From: an uncultured Oscillospiraceae bacterium
GTDB taxonomy: Bacteria > Bacillota > Clostridia > Oscillospirales > Ruminococcaceae
Direction of reading: 5' to 3'
NCBI GenBank assembly: GCA_910589145.1
Contig: CAJUSD010000021.1
Location: 1-57,021 of the forward strand
DNA length: 57,021 nt
The position numbers and the translations under genes were made by a program. This document shows positions 17,613 to 26,709 of this stretch, piece after piece; within the stretch, counting starts at the first letter, position 1; each line of letters opens with the position of its first letter. A model generated the notes under the pieces. The model had not been told where the DNA came from. It worked only from the letters and a program-made list of their open reading frames with translations, and ran no database searches.

Positions 17613-19139
17613 TCATCTTTCCCAGTATTTTCGGTCTAGGCTGCGGTACTGGATCGCCTGGGCAACGTGCCCGCTGTCGATTACATCGGAGTTATCCAGG
17701 TCTGCAATCGTTCTGGAGACTTTCAGAATACGGTCGTAGGCTCTGGCTGACATGCCCATACGTTCAAATGCGCGTTGCAGCAGTTTCCGTGCAGGCTCGG
17801 TCAAAGAGCATACCTTTTCCATGGCAGAGGGAGAAAGCCTGGCATTACAGGGGGCGCGAGTAATCTCCATGCGCTCCAACTGTATTTTCCTCGCCCGGTT
17901 TACCCTTTCACGAATGGCAGCAGAGGATTCAGACTTTTCAGAGGACGACAACTGTTCAAACTCCACAGGCATGACTTCAATATGTAAATCCAGACGGTCA
18001 AGCATGGGCCCGCTGATACGGGAGAGATATTTCGATACACTTTGAGGGGCGCAAGAACATTTTCGCGAGGGATGGCCAAAAAAACCGCAGGGGCAGGGGT
18101 TCATAGCAGCGGCAAGCATAACAGAGCAGGGATAAGTAAGACGTCCCTGGGCACGGGAAATTGTAATAGTACCATCCTCCAAAGGCTGGCGGAGTGCTTC
18201 CAGGGCAGCACGGTTAAACTCTGGAAATTCATCTAAAAACAAAACCCCATTATGTGCCAGGGAGATTTCCCCAGGCTTTGGGATACTCCCGCCGCCGGAC
18301 AGACCAGCAGCGGAGATAGAGTGATGAGGCGCACGGTACGGGCGTTCCTGAATCAAAGACTGACCACTTGGTAGGGTGCCTGCAACCGAATGAATTTTTG
18401 TTGTTTCAATGGCCTCGTCAAAGGACATTTCAGGCAAGATGGTTGGCAAACGTTTCGCCAGCATGCTTTTCCCTGAACCGGGAGGCCCAACCAACAGAAT
18501 ATGATGGCTCCCCGCAGCAGCAATTTCCATGGCACGTTTCGCAAACGACTGCCCTTTTACATCAGAAAAATCTACAGGGTAACTGGCTGCAGAGGGAGAA
18601 AACTTCAGTGGTTTTTGGCAATCTAAAGATGCATTTCCGTTAAGGGCGTTTACCAGTTGTGAAACAGATCTCACTGGAATGACTTGGATTCCCTCCACTG
18701 CTGCGGCTTCAGCAGCATTCTGTTCCGGGACGCAGATATATTTACAGCCCTGTTTTTTCGCCTCAATTGCCATGGGAAGAACACCACCGATTTGAACACA
18801 GTCCCCTGAAAGGGAAAGTTCCCCAATATAACAAATCGGTTCTTCTGGGGGCTGAACCTGTCCGGTTGCCTGAAGAATTCCTATAAGAATAGGTAGATCA
18901 TATAAAGGTCCGGTTTTACGAATATTTGCTGGCGCCAAGTTGATAAGGACACGGGAAACCGGAAAAGTAAAGCCGCTGTTATTAATAGCAGAGCGTACCC
19001 GGTCACGGGATTCCCGGACAGCAGTGTCCGGCAGTCCAACCAGTTCAAAGGAGGGCATCCCCCGTGAAGTGTCAACCTCTACAGAGACGGAAAACGCCTC
19101 AATTCCTGAAATGCCCATGCTTTTAATGCGGCAGAACAA
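17613..19139 (-). CDS. YifB/ComM family Mg-chelatase-like AAA ATPase
   Basis: The 508-residue protein has the usual YifB/ComM plan: an N-terminal Lon-protease-like fold (residues 1-170, starting MFCRIKSMGISGIEAF), an AAA+ core with Walker A GPPGSGKSMLAKRLPTILP near residue 218, Walker B HNGVLFLDEFPEF near 293, and a C-terminal Mg-chelatase segment with a Cys-rich PCPCGFFGH stretch. ComM is a helicase that helps branch migration during natural transformation. Translation probably starts at TTG with AGGGGG upstream, matching the family's usual N-terminus. Confidence 0.92.
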   Translation of the reverse strand: MFCRIKSMGISGIEAFSVSVEVDTSRGMPSFELVGLPDTAVRESRDRVRSAINNSGFTFPVSRVLINLAPANIRKTGPLYDLPILIGILQATGQVQPPEEPICYIGELSLSGDCVQIGGVLPMAIEAKKQGCKYICVPEQNAAEAAAVEGIQVIPVRSVSQLVNALNGNASLDCQKPLKFSPSAASYPVDFSDVKGQSFAKRAMEIAAAGSHHILLVGPPGSGKSMLAKRLPTILPEMSFDEAIETTKIHSVAGTLPSGQSLIQERPYRAPHHSISAAGLSGGGSIPKPGEISLAHNGVLFLDEFPEFNRAALEALRQPLEDGTITISRAQGRLTYPCSVMLAAAMNPCPCGFFGHPSRKCSCAPQSVSKYLSRISGPMLDRLDLHIEVMPVEFEQLSSSEKSESSAAIRERVNRARKIQLERMEITRAPCNARLSPSAMEKVCSLTEPARKLLQRAFERMGMSARAYDRILKVSRTIADLDNSDVIDSGHVAQAIQYRSLDRKYWER

Positions 19140-19183
19140 TACAATTTCCCCCTGTCCTGATATTATGAATATAAAATGATTGA

Positions 19184-19735
19184 TTAGACCAGATGGTCAG
19201 GGATAACAGAATTCCAGGTGCTTCCATTTTTCCAATACTCAAATTGGATATTGGAAGAATATTCACAAATCGGCATTTTGAAACCATCTGGAACAAATAC
19301 CTTCTCAAAAGAAGAGCCATTGCAGGAAGATGCTTCCAACGCTATTTTTCCATGGAATTCTGTCTGATATATTTGCTTTTGGGATTGGGCGCTGACAATA
19401 ACCAGACATTCTTTAATAATAATTTCACGGTTCTCAATTCCAGCCATTAAGGAAATAATATTTTCTGCATTAAGATACTGGTTTATATATTTTACAAAAG
19501 GTCCTGGAAAACCATTCAAAGCAGTAATATAAAATCCTACATCTGTTACAGCGACATTGCTTTTAAGTTTATGAAACGCTTCAAAGGCAGAATTCTCTGC
19601 TATTTCCAAAAGGCTGTTGCTTTGAATTTCATTTAATTGCAGTGTTTTCCTGGCTAGAGAGATCCCCTTGGTTTTTAGAATGGTATCTGCAATATTAAAC
19701 TTTTCAGTGTTCGAGGTGATAAATATTAAGGACAT
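19184..19735 (-). CDS. Ham1/RdgB-like non-canonical purine NTP pyrophosphatase
   Basis: The 183-residue protein begins with ITSNTEKFNIA, the Ham1 nucleotide-binding loop (T/SxN..K). It carries VTDVGFYITALNGFPGPFVKYI in place of the usual ADDSGL.V.ALNG.PG, and FEKVFVPDG near the C-terminus. The family hydrolyses ITP, dITP and XTP to keep deaminated purines out of nucleic acids. The replacement of the family's SG by VG is a visible divergence, so substrate range may differ. It lies between yifB and lexA in the same direction. Confidence 0.75.
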   Translation of the reverse strand: MSLIFITSNTEKFNIADTILKTKGISLARKTLQLNEIQSNSLLEIAENSAFEAFHKLKSNVAVTDVGFYITALNGFPGPFVKYINQYLNAENIISLMAGIENREIIIKECLVIVSAQSQKQIYQTEFHGKIALEASSCNGSSFEKVFVPDGFKMPICEYSSNIQFEYWKNGSTWNSVIPDHLV

Positions 19736-19809
19736 AGTGTCATTAACCCCGCTTTATCAAATTAGTATACAGGTTCCAACAACCAAAGACAAATATCAAC
19801 TCTAAAAAA

Positions 19810-20412
19810 TTATTCAAAGAACCGAAGCAGGGAAACAACTTTCCCTAAAATAGAAACACTTTCCACAATAATTGGATCCATAGTATCGTTTTCAGGCTGT
19901 AAACGATAGTGTCCTTTTTCCTTATAAAAGGTTTTAACAGTAGCCTCATCCTCAATAAGCGCCACAACGATCTCTCCATTACTGGCAACAGGGGTTTTTT
20001 TGGCTATTATCACATCGCCGTCAAAAATGCCTGCATTAATCATACTTTCTCCCCGCACATGAAGTGCGAAAAGTTCATCAGAACGATAACGGTCTGTCCG
20101 AAAGGGAATGTAACCTTCAATCTCCTCTACTGCAAGGATAGGCTGCCCAGCCGTAACGGTTCCGACAAGAGGAACATTTAAAGTCCGGTCGTTTTCCGAA
20201 CCGGAAGAGGCTAGACGAATTGACCGGTTTAAGTTTTGCCCACGCATAAGCAGACCCTTTTCTTCCAGCGTTTTCAGGTAACGATGTACCGTCGATGTGG
20301 ACTTAATGGAAAGGGCGGTGCATATCTCGCGGATAGATGGTGGAACTCCCTCCGATATCCGTTCATTAATATAGGTAAGTATTTTTTGCTCCATAATTTC
20401 CTGTTTGCCCAT
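19810..20412 (-). CDS. lexA: LexA repressor
   Basis: The 200-residue protein has the N-terminal winged helix-turn-helix (residues 1-70, with PPSIREICTALSIKSTSTVHRYLKTLEEKGLL), an Ala88-Gly89 self-cleavage site in GTVTAGQP, and the catalytic Ser123 (GESMINAG) and Lys160 (DEATVKTF) of peptidase family S24. It represses SOS genes until RecA filaments trigger cleavage. The start has AAAGGAG at 8 nt. Confidence 0.95.
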   Translation of the reverse strand: MGKQEIMEQKILTYINERISEGVPPSIREICTALSIKSTSTVHRYLKTLEEKGLLMRGQNLNRSIRLASSGSENDRTLNVPLVGTVTAGQPILAVEEIEGYIPFRTDRYRSDELFALHVRGESMINAGIFDGDVIIAKKTPVASNGEIVVALIEDEATVKTFYKEKGHYRLQPENDTMDPIIVESVSILGKVVSLLRFFE

Positions 20413-20522
20413 AGCGGTAACTCCTTTATCAGTACAAATAATAATGTCCTTTCACGGCGGGTAATGGCTTGGGTGGGGGATGTCTCCAGCAGTATGGTTC
20501 CCCGCCTTTTCCTTCTACTTCT

Positions 20523-20558
20523 ATCATACCAATTTTTTAGGAAAATAGCAAACGTTTG
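20523..20558 (-). promoter_or_regulatory. lexA promoter with overlapping palindrome
   Basis: On the minus strand, TTGCTA (20551-20546) and TATGAT (20528-20523) are 17 nt apart. The 10-bp palindrome CAAACGTTTG (20549-20558) overlaps the -35 element, where a repressor would block polymerase. It is not a standard Gram-positive LexA box (GAAC-N4-GTTC). Confidence 0.55.
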
Positions 20559-20753
20559 TTTATAGATTTTGAAAAAAATTTTGATGTTTTTGTGGAGAAT
20601 TTGATTGATTTATGGAGAAAAGTAAGGTTTTATGTTTTAACAGAGAACCTGAAATAAAATAAGATAGAAAATAGATAACAACTAGTTTAAACGAAATTAA
20701 TTTCCATTTACCTAAACCCACAAAAAAACACAAGAAAAAAGGGGCCAGCTTTA

Positions 20754-20781
20754 TTGAATTTGTAAGAAATGTTGGTACAAT
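20754..20781 (+). promoter_or_regulatory. Candidate promoter for the first LamG/CARDB gene
   Basis: TTGAAT (20754-20759) and TACAAT (20776-20781) are 16 nt apart and lie 71 nt before the start codon, in an otherwise AT-rich 440-base intergenic region shared with divergent lexA. Confidence 0.45.
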
Positions 20782-20851
20782 TAAAAATAACAAAACAATC
20801 TGGAGACATAATCAGCCCAAACAAGATTTCGGGGCAGAAAGGCGGAAGACA

Positions 20852-23800
20852 ATGAAAGAAAGTGAAAAAACAGGTCTGTTATTTTATCATTCCTGTACAC
20901 AAAGGACAGCCGACTTTGCAAGAGGGCAGGCGGAGCCTACCTTCTATGAAAATGTGTCAATCGTCGAGGACGGGGCTTTTGGCAGTGCAGCGCAGTGCGA
21001 GGACAACCAAAAGCTTGCCTTTAAAGCACCTCATAATATTTATGCGGAACGGGGAACATTATCATTTTTCTGGCGGTCACGATATCCAGTCGGGCCGACA
21101 GAATTCCCAATATTCCGGGTAGCGTTTGCGGATCATTCCAGTTGGGATGCTTGTTGGCTGCGAATAGATTACAGCGGAAACGGCTTTGATGCGATGATTA
21201 CTGATGCCAACCTTTCCAAAGCCCGTGTAACAGCAAAAATGACTCCCTTTCCTTCTCCAAAGACGTGGACACATTTGGCCTTGTCCTGGGATGAAAATTA
21301 TGGAATAAAATTCTACATTAACGGCAAATTTGCGGCAGAGGAATACCGTCCAGCAGTATATTTTACCGGCTTAGATCAGTTTGGGCCTCATTCCCGCATT
21401 ATCTCCAACTGGAATGTCATTAGTGATTACAATTACATCCGGGGCGGCGACATTGACGAAATCGCTATATATGACCGTATGTTGGAGGAAGACCAGATTT
21501 CACAGTTAAGTAAGGGAATGCTTCTGGAAAATCTCCCAGAGTATATGCCAAATCTGAACAACCCGCAGGTTTGGGAAGGCTGGAAACTGCGCTGCGGCTT
21601 TACCCCTGCAGAACCACCTGCCATCCCTGACAAGGCATCTATTCGTAAGGTGGAGATTCATGACGCATATGATTTAAAGCGCTGGTGGTGGAAGGGCTGT
21701 GACGGTATTCGCGAGACTACCTGGCCGGGTGTATATAATCGTTCCCGTTTGAAAGGGCGTAACGATTATTTCCAGCTTCCTGACTGGGACTGCTATTCCC
21801 TGTCGGGAAAGGCAATTACGTTCCATATGCCTGAAGAACCATACAATCATTTAGAGATATCAGGCAGCGCATATGGAATTCTGGAACAGGTAGACGACCA
21901 TGGAAATGCGATAAAAAATGTGTTCAGCCGTCCCAAGGGAGCGGAAAGGACAGCAGTCCGCATTCAAGGACGTGTGGGAGGAAAGCTCCGTTTTACAAAT
22001 GAAATGCAGGAGGAACCTATTGGGGACTTTTCTGCTTTTCAGGTAAAAGAAGGAGCTGCACCAGACGGAATTAAAAAGGTCAGCTACCGTCTAAGGGAAG
22101 GCTGTACCATAAACGATGAAACGCAAAAGGGCTTGGAACAGTTTATTTGTGGAAGATATACCCCATATGAGCGGCACATTATGACTGCAGTACCAGAAGG
22201 AAATAACATTTCCCTGGAAAAGCGGGAGAATGAATCCAGCGGCTATCCTTTCATCAATGTCGTGATTCCCTATGAATATGATGAAACTCTGGGATTGGAC
22301 GGCATTGAGCTTACCATTCCCAAGGGCGGGGAATGCTTTTACTCCGTTCAGGTAAAGGATCCCCTGTGGTATTACCGCAATTTGGCCCACTTCTCCTTTA
22401 AGGCTGAAAAGGACCATACCAAAACCCTCTGGCTGGATCTGCGGGATCGTTGTCTGCCGGAAAATAAATGCTTGTATCTTACAATTGCCTCCAGCAGCCA
22501 GGCGTTCAGCGCTTCCTTTATGGAGGGCGCATCCCTCGCCTTAGTCTACAAGTCTGCTGAGGATGCAAAAACAGAACATTGCGCCGACCGTTTTACCCAG
22601 GTGCGGGATATATATGGGCATCTGGTAGAGGAACAGCCTGGACTTCCCCAATTTGATATGTATAACCGCTTTGTGGCAGATGTGACTGATCTGCTTCGCA
22701 TCGATCCCCATCATCAGCCAGGACAGTTCTATTATTATGATAAGATGGTTCTCAGTCTGAAATATAAGACCAAAGGGGCAGATTATACCCCAGAGTATTC
22801 CATTAAAAAAGCCCCGGCAGGTGTGCCGGAATGGGCGTTCCAGCAGGTGGAATATTTGAGGCATTTCAAGTATTTGATTGAATGGTGGATTGATAACCGC
22901 CAGATTGAAAATGGGGAAATGGGCGGAGGACTTTCCGACGACGGCGACTATACTTCCCTATGGCCCGCACTGGCAGAAATGGGATGCAATCCAGAAAAAA
23001 TTCTGGAATCCCTAGACCGCTGTACGGAGGCTTTCTATGCTCAGGGGATGTTTACCAATGGGCTGCCCTCTATTCAGGCAGACGAAATGCACGCTGCTGA
23101 GGAAGGCTTGATCTCCCTCAGCCAATGTTTGACTGCTATGGACGCAAGCCCTAAATATATAGAGAGGGCTATGGAAACCGCCCGAAGCCTGTTCTGGCTG
23201 ACAGGGATCAACAAGGCGGGGCACCGGCATATCCGTTCCACCTATTACAACGGCTCACGAATGGCCACTGAAATGCCTTGGGGAGCACAGCAGTCTATGA
23301 GTTATCTGCCCCTGACCGCTGCATGGTTCCTGCCTAGGTACAATGGAAATCAAAAGGTCAGCATCCTGCTGGATGAACTAGCCGCTGGCCTTGCTGCCCA
23401 CTATCATCCCGATGAAAAACGGACTCACAGTTATGTCCGTTTTGAAGATGATATGGAGGTTCCTTACCATAACAAAAGACAGGGCGGGGAACGAATGATT
23501 CTTTATCCTGCATATCGTATGACTGGCAATAAACATTACTTGGATATTATACCGGATAACCTTAAAAATGAAGGTTCTTATGGGACTCCCCTGCCCAAAG
23601 ATGCACAGGTTCCTACAGGAACAGCAGATAAGGAAAAAGCAGCGGAAACTTATGAAAAGCTGAACTTCACTGCTGGAATCCGGGAATATTACAACACTGA
23701 GGGCCATCCCTGGATCGACCGGGTTTACTTTGCATATGACCAGATTCAAAAGGATCGTCTGGCAGGAGTTGCCCATCAGAGAGGAAGCATCCTTTATCCC

Positions 23801-24454
23801 CAAAGCAAGCTGCGCTGGAGGTTCCCTAACCTGGGCGATGACGAAAAGCTGGCTATCCTGTCCCCCATTGCACTGGACGATCAGGTAAAGATATTGGTTT
23901 ATAACCTCTCTAACGAGGTAGTCAGTGCCAAGGTGTTTGCAAAAGAATTGATACCTGGCATATGGAGCTTTTCCGGTGGAGCAGATACAACCGGGGATGA
24001 TACCGCCGACGCCATTGAATGGGAAATGGATGCGCCTTTTGAATGGTCTAAAGCTGTTGAGTTGACCTTTAAGCCAGGAGTAGTCAATGTGGTGAATATG
24101 AGGCTGAAAGAAGCAGGGACTCCTTATCGGGATCGCTGCGACCTGGGAATTGGAAGAGAAGATGTTCATCTTTGGCACCATGGCTTAAATGTTACAATAC
24201 ATAATTTAGGTTCTGCTGAAACGCCGGAAACAGATGTCGTTTTGAGAGGTCCAGACGGAACCATTCTCAAGCGGGAAACCCTGCCGCCTCTCGAAGCTCC
24301 CGTAGATCTTTGGCCCAAATGGAGGGAAGTTTCCTTTAATCTCCATGGGGTTCCGTCTCTGGAGGGATGTTCCATAGAGATTGACCCGGAGAATAAGCTC
24401 AACGAAATCACCAGGGATAACAATGTAGTTGTTCTGTGGAATATGGGAAGATAA
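20852..24454 (+). CDS. Giant LamG-toroid-CARDB protein, putative polysaccharide-active enzyme (paralogue 1)
   Basis: This 1200-residue protein has no signal peptide. Residues 45-225 look like a LamG/concanavalin jelly roll (GTLSFFWRSRYPVGPTEFPIF ending RGGDIDEIAIYDRML). Residues 265-330 hold a very conserved DAYDLKRWWWKGCDGIRETT block. A mainly beta middle follows. Around 650-960 is a helical region with IENGEMGGGLSDDGDYTSLW, QGMFTNGLPSIQADEMHAAEEGL and GHRHIRSTYYNG, which resembles an (alpha/alpha)6 toroid of hydrolases and lyases. The last 100 residues look like a CARDB module (EIDPENKLNEITRDNN). It is probably a cytoplasmic glycan-processing enzyme, but I cannot assign a known family. The second copy at 33714-37346 shares every block. 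A GC-rich terminator follows. Confidence 0.7.
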   Translation: MKESEKTGLLFYHSCTQRTADFARGQAEPTFYENVSIVEDGAFGSAAQCEDNQKLAFKAPHNIYAERGTLSFFWRSRYPVGPTEFPIFRVAFADHSSWDACWLRIDYSGNGFDAMITDANLSKARVTAKMTPFPSPKTWTHLALSWDENYGIKFYINGKFAAEEYRPAVYFTGLDQFGPHSRIISNWNVISDYNYIRGGDIDEIAIYDRMLEEDQISQLSKGMLLENLPEYMPNLNNPQVWEGWKLRCGFTPAEPPAIPDKASIRKVEIHDAYDLKRWWWKGCDGIRETTWPGVYNRSRLKGRNDYFQLPDWDCYSLSGKAITFHMPEEPYNHLEISGSAYGILEQVDDHGNAIKNVFSRPKGAERTAVRIQGRVGGKLRFTNEMQEEPIGDFSAFQVKEGAAPDGIKKVSYRLREGCTINDETQKGLEQFICGRYTPYERHIMTAVPEGNNISLEKRENESSGYPFINVVIPYEYDETLGLDGIELTIPKGGECFYSVQVKDPLWYYRNLAHFSFKAEKDHTKTLWLDLRDRCLPENKCLYLTIASSSQAFSASFMEGASLALVYKSAEDAKTEHCADRFTQVRDIYGHLVEEQPGLPQFDMYNRFVADVTDLLRIDPHHQPGQFYYYDKMVLSLKYKTKGADYTPEYSIKKAPAGVPEWAFQQVEYLRHFKYLIEWWIDNRQIENGEMGGGLSDDGDYTSLWPALAEMGCNPEKILESLDRCTEAFYAQGMFTNGLPSIQADEMHAAEEGLISLSQCLTAMDASPKYIERAMETARSLFWLTGINKAGHRHIRSTYYNGSRMATEMPWGAQQSMSYLPLTAAWFLPRYNGNQKVSILLDELAAGLAAHYHPDEKRTHSYVRFEDDMEVPYHNKRQGGERMILYPAYRMTGNKHYLDIIPDNLKNEGSYGTPLPKDAQVPTGTADKEKAAETYEKLNFTAGIREYYNTEGHPWIDRVYFAYDQIQKDRLAGVAHQRGSILYPQSKLRWRFPNLGDDEKLAILSPIALDDQVKILVYNLSNEVVSAKVFAKELIPGIWSFSGGADTTGDDTADAIEWEMDAPFEWSKAVELTFKPGVVNVVNMRLKEAGTPYRDRCDLGIGREDVHLWHHGLNVTIHNLGSAETPETDVVLRGPDGTILKRETLPPLEAPVDLWPKWREVSFNLHGVPSLEGCSIEIDPENKLNEITRDNNVVVLWNMGR

Positions 24455-24481
24455 TTTTTTCTGATTTAATATGAAGGACAG

Positions 24482-24512
24482 AAACCCGCCGGAGATGCTT
24501 TCCGGCGGGTTT
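24482..24512 (+). terminator. Intrinsic terminator after paralogue 1
   Basis: AAACCCGCCGGA (24482-24493) pairs with TCCGGCGGGTTT (24501-24512) across a 7-nt loop, followed by TTGTTATTTT. It lies between convergent genes and mainly fits the plus strand. Confidence 0.85.
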
Positions 24513-24532
24513 TGTTATTTTACAGGGACATG

Positions 24533-25546
24533 TTAAATGATCGTAAATCTCTCATCTTTCCTGAACTTACACCGACCCGGATTTCCCTCCGCGCGGTAAA
24601 TACTCGTTTCTGCCAGGTCATAAATGACTGACCATACAGTATCTGTTCCTTTTTCCCGGTTATATTGACAAAGGAAACCCTCCTTCCCAGCCAGCAAATC
24701 CTGTGCAGCAGGGACATCCATACAACCCTTCCGAGAGGCCAAGGAGCGGACAAGTGTGTTATATCGTTCCTCAGCCTGCCAGGTGTCAATTCCAGTTTGC
24801 TGGAAAGGGGACATTTCCTCAGAGCAGAAAATATTTGTTGCACAAACAAAAGGAATTTCTTTTGAAGGGCGGATAATCTTAATACGTTCCGCATTGCACT
24901 CAATTACCGCTGTTTCTCCCTTGGAATCTGCAACAGTGAAGGTCTGTGCTGAACCAATCGGCAGACGATTAACCTGGTGGATTACGTCTTCAGTGTCCTT
25001 ACACTTTTCTAAAAAGAGTCTCAACAGCATACCGGCGTTAAATCCCGGTTTAGCTATTGTGGGGTAGACTGACGTTAAACCAATGGCAAGACCGCAGGTA
25101 TTTACTCCGTCCTCCATTTCGAGGAACGCGGTTGTATTGCCAGTAAAACTGTAAGAACCACTTTCAGAAAAATGATAAATGACATTCATATTCAGCTTTT
25201 CCAGGGAAGGAATAAAATCGCTGTTTCTGCCCAAAAGGATGTGTTTTCCATCTGAAACGGCAAAACAGGAACAGTTGCAGTATGGCGGGATGGCGTACAT
25301 ACTGAACAGGACGGCTTGGATTAACTCCACCCCACATTTTTGCCCATCTGCCAGACCGGAAATTTCCTCTAGAATTTCCGGGAAGTACTCTTGATAAACA
25401 GGGATACAGGACAGGGCATACCTCTTCCGTTCCTCCGTAATAGGGAACGGCACATTATCCAAGACAAAATGGTTATTTTCAGCCAGTGAGCTGCCAAAGC
25501 GGAATCCCATTTCATAGTGGATTCCTCTGTAGTGAACATGATACAT
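24533..25546 (-). CDS. C45-type autoproteolytic acyltransferase / amide hydrolase
   Basis: The 337-residue protein resembles the Ntn-hydrolase family that includes isopenicillin N acyltransferase. It has an N-terminal pro-segment with YRGIHYEMGFRFGS, then the candidate nucleophile Cys92 in CNCSCFAVSDG (family cleavage is usually before a Cys followed by Ser/Thr), GRNSDF, and a later GLAIGLTSVYPT region. Members hydrolyse or transfer linear amides after self-cleavage. There is no signal peptide. It is convergent with the LamG/CARDB gene; the substrate is unknown, but an N-acyl or N-acetyl bond in the imported glycan is possible. Confidence 0.75.
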   Translation of the reverse strand: MYHVHYRGIHYEMGFRFGSSLAENNHFVLDNVPFPITEERKRYALSCIPVYQEYFPEILEEISGLADGQKCGVELIQAVLFSMYAIPPYCNCSCFAVSDGKHILLGRNSDFIPSLEKLNMNVIYHFSESGSYSFTGNTTAFLEMEDGVNTCGLAIGLTSVYPTIAKPGFNAGMLLRLFLEKCKDTEDVIHQVNRLPIGSAQTFTVADSKGETAVIECNAERIKIIRPSKEIPFVCATNIFCSEEMSPFQQTGIDTWQAEERYNTLVRSLASRKGCMDVPAAQDLLAGKEGFLCQYNREKGTDTVWSVIYDLAETSIYRAEGNPGRCKFRKDERFTII

Positions 25547-25653
25547 AGTATTTATTCCTCATCTTTCTATTGGATTGAGGACAGCCGGCAGCCTCTGATA
25601 TAGAGAGTAGCTTATTAAAAAATTTATGTCAAGAGCGAATTTTCATATTTCTA

Positions 25654-25691
25654 TTGACAAATAAATTACATATGTAATATAATTATTACAT
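25654..25691 (+). promoter_or_regulatory. Promoter with nested palindromic operator for the ArsR pair
   Basis: TTGACA (25654-25659) and TATAAT (25678-25683) are 18 nt apart. Between them lies the perfect 14-bp palindrome ATTACATATGTAAT (25665-25678), and TGTAATA (25674-25680) is matched by TATTACA (25685-25691). The three TTACAT/ATGTAA half-sites across the promoter suggest autoregulation by the ArsR-like protein encoded downstream. Confidence 0.7.
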
Positions 25692-25742
25692 ATAAAAGCG
25701 GCTGTGCCAACAAAAGGAAAATGTAATTAGGAGGACAAATAA

Positions 25743-25964
25743 GTGGAATGGATTATGATACCTGTTATGGTTATTTCTGTAGTTGCCATAGCGACAGACG
25801 CATCAACAAAAAAGGCAAAGTACAAAAGTCAGTCAGGGGCGGATGTCCAGGAACTTCAACAGCTTTTGGATCAGCTGCGGGACGAACATGCTGCCTTGCA
25901 CCAGGAATTGATGGCTATTGATGAAAAAGTAACGTCTATTGAAAAGATGCTGAAGGAAGTTTAA
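25743..25964 (+). CDS. Small protein: one membrane helix plus coiled coil
   Basis: The 73-residue protein starts at GTG (AGGAGG 8-9 nt upstream). It has one hydrophobic helix at residues 3-19 and a Leu/Glu-heptad coiled coil from about 33 to 70. The layout resembles PspB-like or LiaI-like helper proteins, but no family motif is visible. It is the first gene of a two-gene operon with the ArsR regulator (11-nt gap). Confidence 0.65.
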   Translation: MEWIMIPVMVISVVAIATDASTKKAKYKSQSGADVQELQQLLDQLRDEHAALHQELMAIDEKVTSIEKMLKEV

Positions 25965-25975
25965 TCGGTGGCGCT

Positions 25976-26326
25976 ATGGGAATCAAATGGGAAAATGCGT
26001 CCTATGCAGAATACTTGAAACTGTTCGATGCGTTGTCAAACCCGATACGGCTGCGGATCCTTGGGATCCTGTACCAGGAGAGGCCGTATGTCAGTGAACT
26101 TGCCAGACTGCTGAATATCAGCCGGCCCCTGCTCTATATGCACCTGCGTAAACTGGAGGATGCGGGGCTGGTAAAAGGTTCTGCGGAGATATCGTCCAGC
26201 GGGAAGGCGAATAAATTTTTCCAGTGCATAAATTTTAATGTTTGCCTTGATATGGAGCGGGTTGCAGAACTTGCCAGGGCTATTCCTGACAATATCGGGC
26301 AGAAAAAGGAGAATCTCCTAAACTGA
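25976..26326 (+). CDS. ArsR-like winged-helix transcriptional regulator
   Basis: The 116-residue protein has a winged helix-turn-helix (LFDALSNPIRLRILGILYQERPYVSELARLLNISRPLLYMHLRKLEDAGLVKGS). No metal-binding ELCVC motif is present, so it is not a classic metal sensor; it probably senses another ligand or the partner membrane protein. It likely represses its own promoter through the palindromes at 25665-25691. Confidence 0.85.
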   Translation: MGIKWENASYAEYLKLFDALSNPIRLRILGILYQERPYVSELARLLNISRPLLYMHLRKLEDAGLVKGSAEISSSGKANKFFQCINFNVCLDMERVAELARAIPDNIGQKKENLLN

Positions 26327-26397
26327 CAACAGAGAGAGTTTACTAAACAAAATTATGATTACTGCAAAAAACGCCATTATCAAATATAGGTTATAGG

Positions 26398-26428
26398 AAC
26401 AGATGGAATCAAAAAGCTTCCATCTGTT
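26398..26428 (+). terminator. Intrinsic terminator after the ArsR operon
   Basis: AACAGATGGAA (26398-26408) pairs with TTCCATCTGTT (26418-26428), followed by a run of T. It isolates the regulator operon from the downstream binding-protein gene. Confidence 0.85.
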
Positions 26429-26595
26429 TTTTGTGGGAAAATTTGTATCATCTGGCGGGTTCGGTTCGCACAGTTAGCAGTCAGGGAACTTCAAATTTAT
26501 TTCATCTGCCTATACTCCTAGCCCATCTAAATTTTAAAAACAGTTAAAGAAATTTAACTTATTTGTTATTTTATTTAGTGATTTTTAAAAAATGC

Positions 26596-26623
26596 TTGTT
26601 TTTTTAACAATTTGTGATAAAAT
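26596..26623 (+). promoter_or_regulatory. Candidate promoter of the second binding-protein operon
   Basis: TTGTTT (26596-26601) and TAAAAT (26618-26623), 16 nt apart, precede the lipoprotein start by 86 nt. The rest of 26429-26595 is AT-rich and shows nothing clear. Confidence 0.45.
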
Positions 26624-26709
26624 GGTAAATGAAAACGGAGTACAATACAAGTAAAACGCCAAATAGCTAGCAAAGCGGTTTGGACAATTTTTTAAAGGAG
26701 AGTGACAAT